Origin: Paraspadella gotoi
Taxonomy: Eukaryota; Chaetognatha
Length of the DNA: 64,000 bases
Direction of reading: 5' to 3'
Assembly: GCA_051294375.1 (NCBI GenBank)
Contig: CM119265.1
Span: forward strand, 14,980,963 to 15,044,962
Part shown: in pieces, positions 13,201-23,535 of the stretch
Position numbering within the stretch: the stretch's first letter is position 1
Layout of the letters: the number at the start of each line of letters is the position of its first letter
Notes under the pieces: model-generated
What the model was told of the DNA's origin: nothing
Database searches by the model: none
The model's input: the letters and a program-made list of their open reading frames with translations, nothing else
Program-made: the position numbers and the translations under genes

Positions 13201-16200
13201 GCAAAAAACTGAAATTTCAATTTTTAAAATTTTTAAAATGTTGAAAGTGAAAACTATCTTCATGACATAGATAAACAATCTATAAAACAATACAGTACAT
13301 ATGCATGTCAAAAACCTTAAGTTGTCAGTGCTAAAATAAATAACAAAATGCAAAATTTTACATTTTTAGCATAACTTTTGTAAATGTAAAACCATCAGTT
13401 GGAAAGTTTATGGGTCATCCAAAGATGAGTAGTTGAAGTATCTTCAATCCGTTTTTGTTGTCTTAATAGGTTCATTTCGCTAAAATTACCAATCCCCATC
13501 TTACCCCATGTACCCGTCTTACCCAGTCTTCCCCTACGATTTTTAGTCGAATATTATTTTATAATATTATAAGCAATAAGATCTTTGTTAACAATGCTTC
13601 TCATCACAGGAATAGCAAACTCGAAGATTAAATGTTAAAACCTCTGGTGGATTAAAAGTTAAAACCCACTAACCGTTTCCAGCGGTCATTGGTGCAGGAG
13701 GAAAGTTATTCGCCTCCCAACCCAAAGGTCCGGGGTTCTAGCCCGACTCACAAAGGGACGGGGGACTTACCCCGCCCCTAACATGGTGTTACAGCCTGAT
13801 TCGAAGCTCAGGGACTGCTTATATTGAACGGTTCGATCACTCACTCATAACAATTATTCTGTCTCTTCAAACCTCGCTTTCATCGACGAAATGCCATCGA
13901 GAGTATGGAACAGGTTTTTGGGCTTGCATTAGGTAGAAATTCGGAAACTGCTTTGGATCATTATTTCCAAAAGCGTCCATGAAGAAAATTCTGAAATAAA
14001 ATCCTCCGAAGTTTAGGCCTAATTTAGAGTATTAGATTTTCCTTGGTTTGTAATTCTGAAAAACTAGACCTCCCACTTCGTTCTAGGTCAACGATTCGCC
14101 CATTGCAACATTTCCTTTTCAATGAAAATTTCCGAGCACAACTTACAAATCTGAGGGTTTGCCGACAGACGGTTTGACAGGGGAATTTTTTACGAAGATG
14201 TACAGACCATCCCTGCGATTTGAAGCCAGGTGCAAAGTCCACCTCGTAAAAACGTGCTCGGAAGTAAAGCTGCATAATAATTCCAACATATTTCCAAAAC
14301 CGAGCGACAACGGATTAATAGGAAAAGACGTTTTTTTGAGCAATTCATCTCCGAATTGTCCAAATAATATCCTAAAAATAAAACCGACACTATTAGTAGG
14401 TGTAGCCCAACTCAATGGGATGATTCAAAAATTTAGAGCGAGTACATGCTCAAACGAATATTTAGACATATTTAAGAATACTTTCAATGGACAAAAAATT
14501 TCTAATATGGCTCTATACCCAAGTAATTATTTTTGTAATATTTATTTATAGATACGAAAAGCGAAAAATTTTTTTCCTAATTTTAAAATTTTAAGACCAG
14601 ATTCAAATAGCTCATAAAAAGTTGTCTATACAAAATATAATTTTTAAAAATATATTTTTATGTAAAAAATCATCATCATCATCATCTTTCGATGATTTTA
14701 TCAGTTTTCACTTAGAAACCTTTAGAATTTTTAAAAGCTGTAATTATATTTCTTGTTTAACGATCGACTTGAAATTTTGTATTTGGTAGAAAAGTGTGTG
14801 ATTAAACTGGAAATCAAGTTTCGATGGAATCGTTTGAGTGGAAATGAGTTCAAATGGAAAAAACAAAAAAACTATTTCACTAATTGATTATGCTTCTTTT
14901 TCTTTTTCTTTTAAATGTAAATGCAAGATGTATTAATTAATCAAATAATTAATCAGTTAATTAATCAATTAGTCAATTAATTAATGAATAATTAATTAAT
15001 CAGTCAATAAATCAATCAAAACAAACATTTCGGATCAAATTAATTAATTAATTGCCTAATTAATTAAATAATTAACTTGAATAAATTAATTATTAATTAA
15101 ATAATTAACTTGAATAAATTAATTATTAATTAAATAATTAACTTGAATTAATTATTAATTAATTAATTAATTACCGAAAATGATCGTGGGCAGATCCGAC
15201 ATTGTTTACTCTAAATTGTTCCATTATTTGACCCACGTATCATCGAAATATTGAAAAACGCATTATTTTTTTATGGGCTATCTGAATCTGTTCTTAAAAA
15301 ATAAAATTATTATAAAATTTTTTTTCATTGTCTATGCATTGATAAATATTTAAATGCTTTAATGTTATACTGTGCTTCACGAGTTAAAAAAGTTATAGTA
15401 AATATTGATTAAGTATATGATGGACAAATGAATTTTATAATATAGAACTCTTAATGATAAAAAGTGATCAATTTTGGCTCGCCAAACACAATTTTTCTAG
15501 ATGCAATCTTATAATTTGAAGCCATTTCCATCATCACTTTGGCAGGGGCATGCCTTCCGGACTTAAACACTTAGGTTCTTGTTCTTTGTATATAATATAT
15601 ATATATATACAGTTATACACACTATATATACTAAGGTTTAGTAAAATTTCTAAATTTAACTTTAATTAAAATTCTAAAAGTGAGGAACGAACAACATTAT
15701 ACTAATGAACATTTATATTTAAAAAAAATTTATAAGAAATTTTACAATTTACGCAGTAGGCCATATTTATACTAGTACTATCCAATAAATGTTTAAATTT
15801 CAAAACAGTCTTTTCTAAGATTTTTTTGCAGATTTGGATTCGTCATAAAAAGTTGATAAAAAGAAATATAACTATTTTTGAAAAATTCCTTCATTAAGTA
15901 GGTCAAAAATTAGAAAAAACTATATTTTAAACTGAAAATTAACTTTTTATATATTAAATATAGTTTTTTTAATTTTTAACCCAGAAGAATTTTTAAAAAT
16001 GATTTATATTTTCTTTTATCAATTTTTGACGAGGAATTCAAATCTGCAATCAAAATTAAGAAAAGCCTATTTGAATTTTTTTGATTTTATAAGGATAGTA
16101 GTACTATATATAAATATAGCCTACTGCGAAAATTAAAAAACAAAATTAATTTTTTTACAAATTAATGTTTACTGACGGTATGTTGTTCATAATTGACTTT

Positions 16201-17672
16201 TAGAATTTCCGTACGTAAATTTCACTACGCTCTAATATATACTATATATTTTTTAAATAAATAAAAAATTTAAGTTATAATAAAACTGCTTAGTTTTTTT
16301 TTCATGTCTGATCCCATGTATTGTCGTACTGTACGTTGTAAATCAACATTAACTATTTATTTTTTTAGAAAAAATTCGAAATTCAAAACATAAAACTTTT
16401 ACCATACCTTATTTTTAAAAAAGTAACCTGATTTATAATTAATGGCTATTACAGAGCGTAAAAGAAAACTTGTCTACAATACCAGTCATTACGAAAAACA
16501 TTGCCTTAAATCTTATTAAAGTGGACAATAAAAACACATGCACTCCATTACTACGAATTATAAGAACCTGGGAAAATATTGAGGAATGAGACTGCTTTCA
16601 AAAATATCAATTAGTGCGTAGAATATTTGAAGGCTCTTTTCTGAATCCTTTGGGAAACACCGGTAAGGTGGAACAGGAACGATCGCGTGAAGCCCGACTC
16701 TATCACGAGCCGCCATGTTCACGATGTAGCTTCCATCAAGTTGAATGTTAAGGTTGAAGTTAGCCTGGTTCGCTAACAAAAACTCAATAATATTTTCGAA
16801 CTCTCCGATTTCCATCTTCCTCCCGTAAACGCTCTCAAAAACAGCCTCTAGCCGATCAAACGGAATGCCGCACGGAGTTTTTCTTAGAAGGAGGAGAAGC
16901 TCCTTCACCGTAGGATGAGCTTCATTTAGCTCGAGACAATCAACCTCTTGTACGGTAACGGCCTCATGTTGTAGCTTTGTCAGCGTGGTCTTATCGAAGT
17001 GATCGGTAACCTGTAGTTCGGATGCGGCCTTGTTCTTTAAAACCTTTGAATTATCGATCTTTTGTGCACCGTCCGGGGTAGTGAAGTCGCGCGTAAAACT
17101 CTTCCCACTTTTTACTTCTGTGCTTTTTTTTCGTCTAGCTGGAAAAACCTTTAAAAATCTGACTCATTAAAAATAGCGCTTTCAAAATACCAACTAACAT
17201 AACCTTAAAAGTCAAGCAAACTTACACGTCGCGGACCCCTCGCCTGACCCGATTCGACTTGACTCTTGTCGCACACAGAGAGTAGCCGGTTATCCCATTG
17301 TTTCTTAATCGATGGCTTCTGGTTGCAAAATGTAGACGGATGACGATTGGCGTACCATCGACCCTTGTGGAAAGTCGCTAATCCGAAGCGCATCATATCC
17401 TCGAGGTTACTAAATTTGTGGTCGCGGAAGGGAATATCTTCGCCGATTTGAGAGCGGTATGTGGTCGAGAGTTCTTCGATAGTCGCTCCGTCTTCGAAAG
17501 TATTCAGAACTGAATTTATTTTGACCCGCAAATCTTTCGAGGGGGATAGAGGCTGAAAAACTGGCTTGCAATTCGAGGGAGCCTGATCCGAGGCGATTTC
17601 GGAAAATGGCTCGTCAATATTGACGAATTCATCGTTCGTCCACGATCCGCTATCGGAGTTCGCTCCAGACAT
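7248..17672 (-). CDS. TDRD5-like protein: three LOTUS (OST-HTH) domains and a Tudor domain
   Basis: The ATG is at 17672. The proposed exons are 17228-17672, 16568-17138, 14147-14371, then about 11198-11564, 10819-11088, 10580-10682, 10384-10505, 9491-9589 and 7248-7951 (TGA). LOTUS1 spans residues about 47-110 and LOTUS2 about 222-290. LOTUS3 is split across the 16568/14371 junction, giving FPRILFGQFGDELL. The Tudor core contains YKVFWVDYGGVNFVP. The protein ends in a helix (LLNLVAEQSKIISELLKV). Three LOTUS plus one Tudor is the TDRD5 arrangement (TDRD7 has three Tudors). The family works in germ granules and piRNA/transposon control. The link from exon 3 (ends in phase 2) to the first Tudor exon (phase 0) is unresolved; a short linker exon is probably missing, or there are two genes. 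An in-frame TAA at 10361-10363 would end the protein early if the weak donor at 10383 is unused, but the two downstream exons join in phase. About 970 residues are visible. Confidence 0.72.
8318..9113. mobile_element. Non-autonomous inverted-repeat element with GA/CT tracts
   Basis: Arms of about 110 bp run inward from 8330-8440 and 8945-9070 as reverse complements: GGACAGTGGTCAGATGTGAG at left against its complement at right. Spacer is about 500 bp. The outer edges carry GACATGCTTCGACTC (left) and GAGTCGAAACATGTC (right), the half-core seen in the hammerhead-like elements elsewhere. GA/CT microsatellites lie in both arms. No coding capacity. It sits in an intron of the TDRD5-like gene. Confidence 0.7.
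9640..9830 (+). mobile_element. tRNA-derived SINE copy
   Basis: This copy aligns with the one at 13677-13870. They share CTCCCAACCcaaAGGTC-type sequence, an AACCCGCC..TAGCATGGTG block, CTCAGGGA.TGCT, and the end ATAACAATTATTCTG. The B-box region is degraded (GGTCTGGGTCAGAGACC). It lies in the intron between the last Tudor-coding exon and exon 9491-9589 of the TDRD5-like gene. Confidence 0.65.
9829..9959 (-). repeat. Long palindrome with a degenerate hammerhead-like core
   Basis: Arms 9829-9877 and 9909-9959 are reverse complements with few mismatches. On the minus strand the loop carries ACCGAAACATGTC, the right half of the core found complete at 33279-33312. The CTGATGA half is lost. The arm sequence differs from the other copies. 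Confidence 0.75.
10050..10300 (-). repeat. Dispersed ~200-bp repeat (second copy at 63035-63235)
   Basis: The sequence from the CAAGATAGC-side to the CAGAGTAC..GGCTTCCC end recurs in opposite orientation at 63035-63235. Shared blocks include GGCCTCCATCA, TTACAAGATAATGA and TTATTCACTCCCAGAGTAC. The short open frame through it is a repeat artefact. It lies in an intron of the TDRD5-like gene. Confidence 0.75.
11993..13533. mobile_element. 1.5-kb interval bounded by inverted repeats with a hammerhead-like core
   Basis: GGGAAGACCGGGTAA (11993-12007) faces TTACCCAGTCTTCCC (13519-13533), with one mismatch. Just inside the left arm is CTGATGA (12029-12035), a GCTC...GAGC stem and CCGAAACATGTC (12051-12062). 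Internal CATCTTACCC-type motifs recur at 12289, 13158 and 13496. No coding capacity was seen. It occupies an intron of the TDRD5-like gene. Confidence 0.55.
13677..13870 (+). mobile_element. tRNA-derived SINE
   Basis: It has a tRNA-like head with a B-box-like GGTCCGGGGTTCTAGCCC. A body with GACTTACCCCGCCCCTAACA and a tail ATAACAATTATTCTGTCTCT follow. A diverged copy is at 9640-9830, and the tail motif recurs alone at 9997-10020. Confidence 0.75.
14410..14905. repeat. AT-rich dispersed repeat shared with 19500-19905
   Basis: ACTTTCAATGGAC, ATTTTTAGAT, the CTCATAAAAAGTTG block and a CATCATCATCATC tract occur in the same order here and at 19565-19775. The distal part (GTAGAAAAGTGTG, GGAAATGAGTT) also recurs at 35800-35860, 36360-36450 and 36540-36620. 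Confidence 0.6.
14925..15178. repeat. TTAATTAA-rich simple repeat
   Basis: A run of AATTAAT units includes a ~35-bp tandem unit (ATTAAATAATTAACTTGAAT) present about three times at 15062-15145. Similar sequence flanks 35900-36090. Intronic to the TDRD5-like gene. Confidence 0.8.
15595..16255. mobile_element. Fold-back (MITE-like) element, ~660 bp
   Basis: Two arms of about 300 bp (15600-15905 and 15950-16255) are imperfect reverse complements. Paired landmarks are AAATTCTAAAAGT with ACTTTTAGAATTT, GCAGTAGGCCATATTTATA with TATAAATATAGCCTACTGC, and GCAGATTTGGATTCGTC with GACGAGGAATTCAAATCTGC. No coding capacity. Confidence 0.8.
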
Positions 17673-17880
17673 CAGAAAAACTTAAATTAATAAATTAACA
17701 CGACCGGATTTTAATTTTAACTAATATAGAATAATTAATAGCAGTTTCCAAAGATAGCTAATTTTCTAACTTTTTTAATACAGTGCTGGAACAAAGCATC
17801 CAAATAAAAAAATGTAATTTCAACAGAAACAATTGTATTGAATAAAAACTTTATAACAAAACATTTTATATTAAAAATTA

Positions 17881-20800
17881 TTATCGTCGCCCTCTTTTCG
17901 GCATTGCCGGTGTTGCATCGTAATCCTCGTCGCTACTGCTGTCATATGCGTACTTCTTCGTTCGACCCCGAAGGTTCGATTGGCGATTCTACCATATTGA
18001 TACAAAATGTCAAACAACCTTATAGGCATAAAAAATAATAATAACAGGCTTACCTCGTCCATAACTGCTTTTGGAGTTGTATTCGAAGGCCTCGGTCGAG
18101 AATCTTCGTCGCTATTGTCGATGGCGATAACCGACCTCGCACTAAGTATTGAAACATGAAGGCGTGAGATGACCGATAAAAACGGTTTATCAACAAATCG
18201 TTTTTAATTTTACTTTAGCGATTTACAAGGTGACGCTCTGAAACTCGCCGCTAAAAAAAATCGTTACTTATAAACTTATAAATATTTTTTTTAATTTGAA
18301 AGATTTAAAAAAAAATAAAAACCAAAATCATTTATATATCCAAATTTTATATCGATTGGTTATGATTTGACTTAGTAATGAGCAAAGAAAAGTTAAAAAT
18401 CGTCATTTCAAAACTTATTATATTACATTATTTTTAATTATGCTATTATTTTTATATTTTTAAAAGCTTTTAAAATATATTCTTTTTTATTTAAAACTTT
18501 AAAAAAAGAAAAAAAAAGAAAGAAGCTGGACAGAAGAAGAAGAAGAAAAAGCAGAAGAAGAAGCAGAAGCAGCGATGTAAAAAAAAGAAAGCGAAATATA
18601 ATTAAAAGAGAGAGAGAGCAACATATATTTAAAAGAGAGGGAGATATAGATCTGGACAGCTGAACTCGTCTATATATATAAAAATTGTTTGTAAATAAAA
18701 ATGAGTGGAGGAATATAAAACATATGAATTTAAACGATCTTGCTGATTAAAAACTATATTTAATTTTTTAGCTTCCTTTGGTTACACACACAAGCTATTT
18801 TTAATGTTAAAACTGCGTGACAATGACGACAACGGTCAAAAGAAGCCGAAACGAATTAACATCTCGCCCAAATTAGGCATTCGCCAGTCTGGCGAGATAA
18901 AAATATAAAATATCCAAAAATATAAAATTAATCTTAAATAAATCAAATTTCTTGATATTTAACTTTGTTGCGGAATACTTCATTTTAAAATCACTGCTCC
19001 TAAACGAATAACCCAATTTTGATAAAATTAATACTAAATTCCTTATATTTTAATAAATTTTATTTTATTTTATAATTTTTTTAAAAATTCAAATATACAG
19101 GGTAATTTTTAAAAGCTTAAATAAAGTGGCGTGTTTTTTTACACATGACTGTATTGGTGTAGCCACTGTTTTTTTTTTTTGTGAGACTAAAAGCGTACTT
19201 GGAATTTTTGCTCGATTGCGAGAGGAAATCGTTAATGTGAGAGGAATGGAGATCGACGACGGTTCGACCTCGTCCTCTTCCTCTCCCACGACCACCCCGA
19301 GATCCACGACCACTCTGAGCACCTCTCGACCCTCTGGCTCTGGGCGAAACGCTAGACTTAACTTGGAGGTCGTCATTATCGATGTCCTGGATACGAAAAA
19401 CAACGATGGTTTCCATGAGTATTAAGGCGAAGTGAAAGTTGCCGATCAAAATTCGAACAGTTGAAATTCGAACAGTCTTGTACTAGAGAACATTGATATT
19501 AGGGCCAATCTATGTCAATGGGGTGGGTCAGAAATTTGATTTGGGAACCATCCCAAATGAAACTTCAAACATTTTTGAAAAAACTTTCAATGGACCAAAA
19601 TTTTTTAAAATGGCTCGAAGCGCTAGTTATTAATTTTTTAATATTTATTTTTAGATAAGAAATGTCAAAACATTTTTTTTAAATTTTATATTTTTAAAAG
19701 AAGATTCAGATATCTTATAAAAAGTTGTAGGTCAAAATTGATAAAACCTTAAAAAATTATCATCATCATCATCATTTTATGATAATTTCAACACTTTTTG
19801 CGAATTTTCGGTAATATAATATCAAATTTTTTTAAAAATGTAATTATATTTTTTGTTTTAACTTTTTGAGCTCTATCAGAATCGATTAAAAAACTTAAAA
19901 TATTAAAAAAAATTGTTAACATTATATAGCAATATAATAATTTAAATTAGTGAATTACTCAATACTCATGGTTCGGAACATTTTTTCAAAAAAATATTTT
20001 AACACGTTAATAAATACCGATAATGGATTTATTTAATGCTGTTCCTATTACAATTTGAATTTAGTCGGATATAACAAAAATTGTTTTTTAATTTCTCGAT
20101 TTTCGCATTAGAACATATTTATACAATATACATAGTACCCACCATAGAAAATGTCAAAATTTTAAAATGTTTTTTTATTATTTTTGAAAGCAGATTAGAA
20201 TTCCTAAAGAAAAGACAATTATTTCATTAACTTTTCTTGAGGAATTCGAATCTTCTTTTAAAAATAATAAAAAACCATTTTAAAATTTTGAAATTTTTTA
20301 TAAATATGTATAAATATGGACTGTACGAAAATTGAAAAAAAATTTTGTTATTTAAAAATGTTCACAGGTACACCTGTTCATGATCTACTATTCGAATTTT
20401 GATTCTCCTTTATTTCAATATTTTTGCTATGCTTTAATGAGTATATAAGTAAATGACCACATGAAATCCGCAATACACACCATGTCTGCTTCTTGACAGC
20501 GTGCCTTCATTACCGACGTTTTATGCTTATTTGACTCGCACAAAGAAGCTTTCAAAACGTCCTGCTCATCTTTAAGTATGTCACTTTGTCCATTCTGTCT
20601 TTTCTCTGGTAAAAAATAAAATATTGATTACTGTAGATCATTTGGAAAAAAAACCCATAGAACAAACCCCCCCCCCAAAAAAAAATACCAGCTAATTCTC
20701 GTATGTCCTCTGCCACGCCCTCTTTAGATATCGTGCTCAGATTAAGTCTTTTTTCTAACTTGGTGGCCATATTTTCAATTTGTCGAGTGACGTAATCGTC

Positions 20801-23107
20801 AATGGCACCGCCGACGCCCTTTTCAACGTACTGGGCCATGGCCTCGGTAAGCGGTTTTTCCGCTTGCACCAGCAGTCTGTCTTTAACGGGGCGATTATCT
20901 CCTTGCAAGCAGCGCACCACAACGTCTTTCATGCATCCAACCGAGTCCGCCGTCAAATCATCCAGTTCCAATTTGACGGAGGCCTTTTCCTCCTTAACGG
21001 CACGAGGTTTCGACAATTTAAATTGAATAATGTCCTTTGTATTGGCGACTTGGCCTAAGCAAATATACAAAATCGCAATATATAATAATTTATAAACGAA
21101 TTTACATAAAGATGAAAGAAAAAATGTTTTCAACGCTTTCAATCGCTCTGACCTTTGAACTGCTCGCCGAATCGATAAAGATTAAAGGTTTCAAAAGCCC
21201 CGTTTCCTGACTTGAAAGCGCGATTGACACGAAGACGAATCAACGGCTCTTTAGGCTGACTCGGTTTCCGCTCACTATCAGCTAATAGTATGAGCTTTTC
21301 CACTGCACTACGACAAAACTTTTCCACCTACGAAGAACAAAGTATAAATCATTTATAATTTCGGGATAGCGTAGATGTAGCTAGTTATTTACTGACATGT
21401 TCCTTCCGAGTTCGTTCGGTCTGGTCTTCCTTAATATGGTCGTACAGTGTAACATCTTTCCAGTAAAACTGTCGCACGGTTTTCAGCTCAATCGGGGTTA
21501 TTTTAAAATTTTTCCCTTTCACCTAATAAGTAAGGCAAAGAATAGTATATTGTTATGCGAAGGGACAAAGTTGAAAATATCAATTTTATTTGAACTAGAA
21601 ATAATGAGGACTTTTTTAAGGGAACTGATATCGCAATAAGTTGTAGAAGACGTTTGGAAATACATTGCATGTGTAATAAAAATGAAAAACTGCAGAACCT
21701 ACACGAAGAATCCCGACGTGCTTGGCGGCGGTTTCGCCTTCGCACAAACTTGTGGCAATGGAGCTACCCGGTTGAGTAACGAAAAAGTCTTGGCTTACGT
21801 TCTTGACCGGGTTGATCTTAAAATACAAAATATAAAACGGGAAGAAGAGTTAGGCCACATATTTCTAATATTTGTAATATGAAACCGTGACTCATACCTG
21901 GCAATCGTGCTCATGACCCCAAAAAATAAGATCCATAGATCGGTCGATACTCTCCTCTGAGACGTAAGAGGTATCTGTATGTCTGAAGAAAAAAATTTTA
22001 AACGTCACAAAGCTCTACATTTTGGCTCAATGAGCAAAAAATGTGTAACCTGACGCGATTTTGATGTATGACAAATATGTTGAACCAATCGTCTCGAGCA
22101 TTTCCAGGCTGTTGCATGAGATGGACCTATAAAGGAAAAATTGAAAACAGGGAATAGGAAGGAAATGATAAAAAAACACTTCCCCAGTTTGAGTTGAATC
22201 CAATAACTTAACTAAGTATGTAGTTTCCCACCAATATACCTTGTTTTCTCGCCAAAGTCGATGAAGACGTTCTTCTCTGAGCGCTCCCAAACCGAAAACA
22301 GCTAACTTAGTGGAGCCTTTTTCAAAAAGTATAGGGTGAATGCGAACTTCTTGAAGATTAGTCTAAGAGCGAGTTTATTTCAAATTTATACTTAAAGATT
22401 ATCGCGAATATGTTTCAAGGGTTAAGTTACTTGTCTGCCAAAGTAATTGATGAAACCAGCATCGGCAAGAGTATTTAGTACGCTGAGCGTCACACCAGCG
22501 TTGGCTGCACCGCAACCTTCAAAATAAATCATAATTAGCATTTTGAACATTTTGTTATAAAACAGTTTAATTCGGCTTAAAGTTTCACCTGTAGGGTCGT
22601 CGTGGTTTCCGTGAATGGAAAAAACAGGGATGGCCACGTTTATATTTGGATCCAGGTAATTGGGCCATGGTCTTGAACCGTGGGCCTCGAAGTTAACCGA
22701 ATGATCACTGACTATGTCGAATTCTACATCCTTGTCACCCCACGTGTATTCGCGAAGGAGTTGGATGCAGCTGAATGTTCGCGCATTAACGAAAAATTAC
22801 AATCTGAGGCACCTAGGCACTCTATCAACGATTATCACCGATTAACTATGTGCCTCGGCGGACGGTTTTCGTGAAATAAATCTCCGCCCAACAGGATGAA
22901 ATCGACCGTTTCCTCTTTTCCGATTCGTAAAATCTCCTCGAAGGTTTCCAAACTGTCGCGACCTCTGAGCTGAGAAAGAGGTACAACGTGTTAATCTGGC
23001 GAAATTCTGAAAAATGGAGCCTCCTTTATCTAAACCTCGTGTTTGTGCTGATATCCTAAATGTACATCCGTGGCGAGCAAGATTTTAAATTCGTTCGGGT
23101 CCGTCAT
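17881..23107 (-). CDS. MRE11: MRE11 double-strand-break repair nuclease
   Basis: Fifteen phase-consistent exons encode 681 residues: 23036-23107, 22839-22969, 22589-22770, 22431-22516, 22240-22362, 22050-22126, 21898-21982, 21703-21816, 21397-21522, 21153-21327, 20689-21054, 20481-20605, 19199-19386, 18054-18141 and 17881-17988 (TAA). Human MRE11 is 708 residues. All phosphoesterase motifs are intact: [29 protein letters not shown] and FWGHEHDC, which coordinate two Mn ions. The capping domain follows ([18 protein letters not shown]). Then come an RGG/GAR stretch ([13 protein letters not shown]) and an acidic-to-basic end ([11 protein letters not shown]...PKRGRR) like the vertebrate C-terminus. 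With RAD50 and NBS1 it resects DNA ends and activates ATM in the nucleus. Intron 1 uses a weak GTTTAG donor. Introns 12 and 13 carry a fold-back and a MITE fragment. A TTGTTTGGATTAG tract ends 2 nt before the ATG. Confidence 0.95.
18495..18655. repeat. Purine-rich GAA/GA simple repeat
   Basis: AGAAGAAGAAG and GAGAGAGAG runs lie within MRE11 intron 13. No gene was seen. Confidence 0.7.
18900..19155. mobile_element. Right half of a Tc1-like MITE
   Basis: The CACTGCTCCTAAACgaAT..CCC block and the terminal AATAAAGTGGCGTG..ACACATGACTGTA match the right halves of the elements at 32270-32967 and 48945-49520. The end lies about 45 bp from the MRE11 exon 13 donor at 19198. Confidence 0.7.
19440..20410. 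mobile_element. Fold-back/AT-rich element in MRE11 intron 12
   Basis: Outer ends CGATCAAAATTCGAACAG (19443) and CTATTCGAATTTTGATTC (20390) are inverted. A nested palindrome lies at about 20105-20320 (CAGATTAGAATTCCT against AGGAATTCGAATCTTC). The inner 19500-19905 part matches 14410-14905. It fills almost all of the ~1.1-kb intron. Confidence 0.65.
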
Positions 23108-23535
23108 TACTAATCCAAACAACAAAGTTTCCTCTTTGATCCGACGCGAAGTTAAGAATCTATGCGCATTACAGTAAAGATTGCTTTCGCTGTTTGAAAA
23201 TGGCAAACAGGATCTAATTTGAAATGTCTAGGACCTCTACGTAATCTTTATGAAAAAAATGCGAAAGGTAACTGAGGATGAATCCCATGTATCTACTCTC
23301 GAATATAAAATCGTGGGAACAAAAAATTTGAGAATAAGAGTTGGGGGAATTAACATGATTCGCAAAATGATTAGCATTGGCGAAAAAAGTTCGACAATTC
23401 TATAAGCGTTCCGAGAACGAATAGTCTTAAACCATTATCCATTTAAAGAAAACAATGGACAAAGTCAAAGAATTGGGTGATGCAACGGGATTCTTGAAAC
23501 ACACACAGAAAAAAAAAAAAGTAAAAAAAGAGACT

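Noticed and set aside
14159-14551. Plus-strand open frame of 130 codons
   Set aside because: The minus strand here encodes LOTUS3, spliced in phase, and the right half is repeat sequence.
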